Shown here in pieces: positions 5,398-5,602 of a DNA stretch of 5,602 nt. Source of the DNA: Dehalococcoidales bacterium. GTDB lineage: Bacteria; Chloroflexota; Dehalococcoidia; Dehalococcoidales; UBA3254. The DNA is taken from the NCBI GenBank assembly GCA_028718465.1, contig JAQULX010000216.1:1-5602 (forward strand). The letters run 5' to 3'. The notes below the pieces were generated by a model, which worked only from the letters and a program-made list of their open reading frames with translations, was not told the origin of the DNA and ran no database searches. A program made the translations under genes and the position numbers. The number at the start of each line of letters is the position of its first letter. The first letter of the stretch is position 1.

Positions 5398-5415
5398 CCC
5401 ACTGTCCTCAGTGGG
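5398..5415. promoter_or_regulatory. Perfect hairpin / possible operator in the IclR gene leader
   Basis: CCCACTG (5398-5404) and CAGTGGG (5409-5415) form a perfect 7-base inverted repeat with a 4-base loop. It begins about six bases past the predicted transcription start of the IclR gene. Either it is an operator at the start site, fitting the autorepression common in IclR regulators, or an RNA stem at the 5' end. It could alternatively be the terminator of the upstream partial gene, but the minus-strand tail (ACCCGTCTTT) has only a short U-run. Confidence 0.45.
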
Positions 5416-5427
5416 CTGACGTCAAAG

Positions 5428-5436
5428 ATTATATCA
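5428..5436 (-). promoter_or_regulatory. Extended -10 promoter of the IclR gene
   Basis: The minus strand reads TGATATAAT (5436-5428), a TGn-extended perfect -10 box. The -35 region is weak (TAGAAC at 18 bases). Transcription would begin near 5421, giving a leader of about 100 bases that includes the CCCACTG/CAGTGGG stem. Confidence 0.55.
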
Positions 5437-5485
5437 TACCTCCATAAACAGGTTCTACCATGGTTGCGTAGTATACAGGGTCTTT

Positions 5486-5602
5486 TCATTTGGTCTCCAG
5501 GGCTTTAAACAATAGTTTAAGCAAAGTTGAACTCTGAGGCTGCCAGGCGTTTTCTCTAATAGCCGCAGCGATATTACTGGCTCCGCTACCATGCAATAAA
5601 CC
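5486..5602 (-). CDS. Unrecognised protein, C-terminal fragment (5' end outside window)
   Basis: An open frame enters from the window edge and ends in TGA at 5488-5486, giving 38 residues. It begins GLLHGSGASNIAAAIRENAW and ends STLLKLLFKALETK, a plausible soluble C-terminus with an Ala-rich and then Leu/Lys-rich helix. I do not recognise the family. Support for coding is the protein-like composition, the same strand as the IclR gene, and an end 167 bases before the IclR start. An imperfect hairpin (GCTTTAAAC at 5502-5510 with GTTTAAGC at 5515-5522) falls inside its last codons. The fragment is short enough for the open frame to be chance. Confidence 0.4.
   Translation of the reverse strand, partial: GLLHGSGASNIAAAIRENAWQPQSSTLLKLLFKALETK

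Noticed and set aside
1..5602. CRISPR array or insertion sequence
   Set aside because: No regularly spaced direct repeats, no transposase-like frame and no terminal inverted repeats with target duplication were found.

Overview
The window looks like chromosomal DNA from a free-living anaerobic-type bacterium of moderate to low GC. The genes have Shine-Dalgarno sites of the GGAGG/AAGGA type and sigma-A-like TATAAT promoters. The gene families (multi-PAS HisKA_3-type kinase, DUF4256, IclR regulator, HigBA module) suit a Clostridia-like Firmicute or a Dehalococcoidia-like Chloroflexi. The sequence alone does not decide between them. Everything is on the minus strand except the HigB-remnant/HigA locus.

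Layout from left to right: (1) 1-1402, minus: the N-terminal 467 residues of a soluble sensor histidine kinase with three PAS domains, cut by the window edge just after its phospho-acceptor H-box, with a good promoter at 1460-1489. (2) 1591-2157, minus: a DUF4256 protein with its own extended -10 promoter. (3) 2158-2519: no gene, only small hairpins. (4) 2520-3332, minus: a complete alpha/beta-hydrolase with an intact Ser-Asp-His triad. (5) 3411-3873, plus: a toxin-antitoxin locus. An intact HigA-type antitoxin (3577-3873) is preceded, with an 11-base overlap, by the C-terminal 58 codons of a HigB/RelE-like toxin whose N-terminal half is missing. The remnant is too short for the ORF track and is the main new observation. 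(6) 3928-4003, minus: tRNA-Ala(CGC) with encoded CCA, behind a strong promoter. (7) 4055-4427: a gene-free stretch with REP-like palindrome pieces and other hairpins. (8) 4459-5319, minus: an IclR-family regulator with a leader hairpin next to its predicted transcription start. (9) 5486-5602, minus: the last 38 codons of an unrecognised gene.

The genes do not form one pathway. Most have their own promoter and sit as single transcription units. The central part, with a broken toxin gene, lone antitoxin, tRNA and palindromic repeats, looks like a decayed accessory region. I found no complete undescribed system. The most notable items are the toxin-less antitoxin, the three TTCCGG motifs spaced 30 and 90 bases apart around it, and the structured intergenic stretch beside the tRNA.
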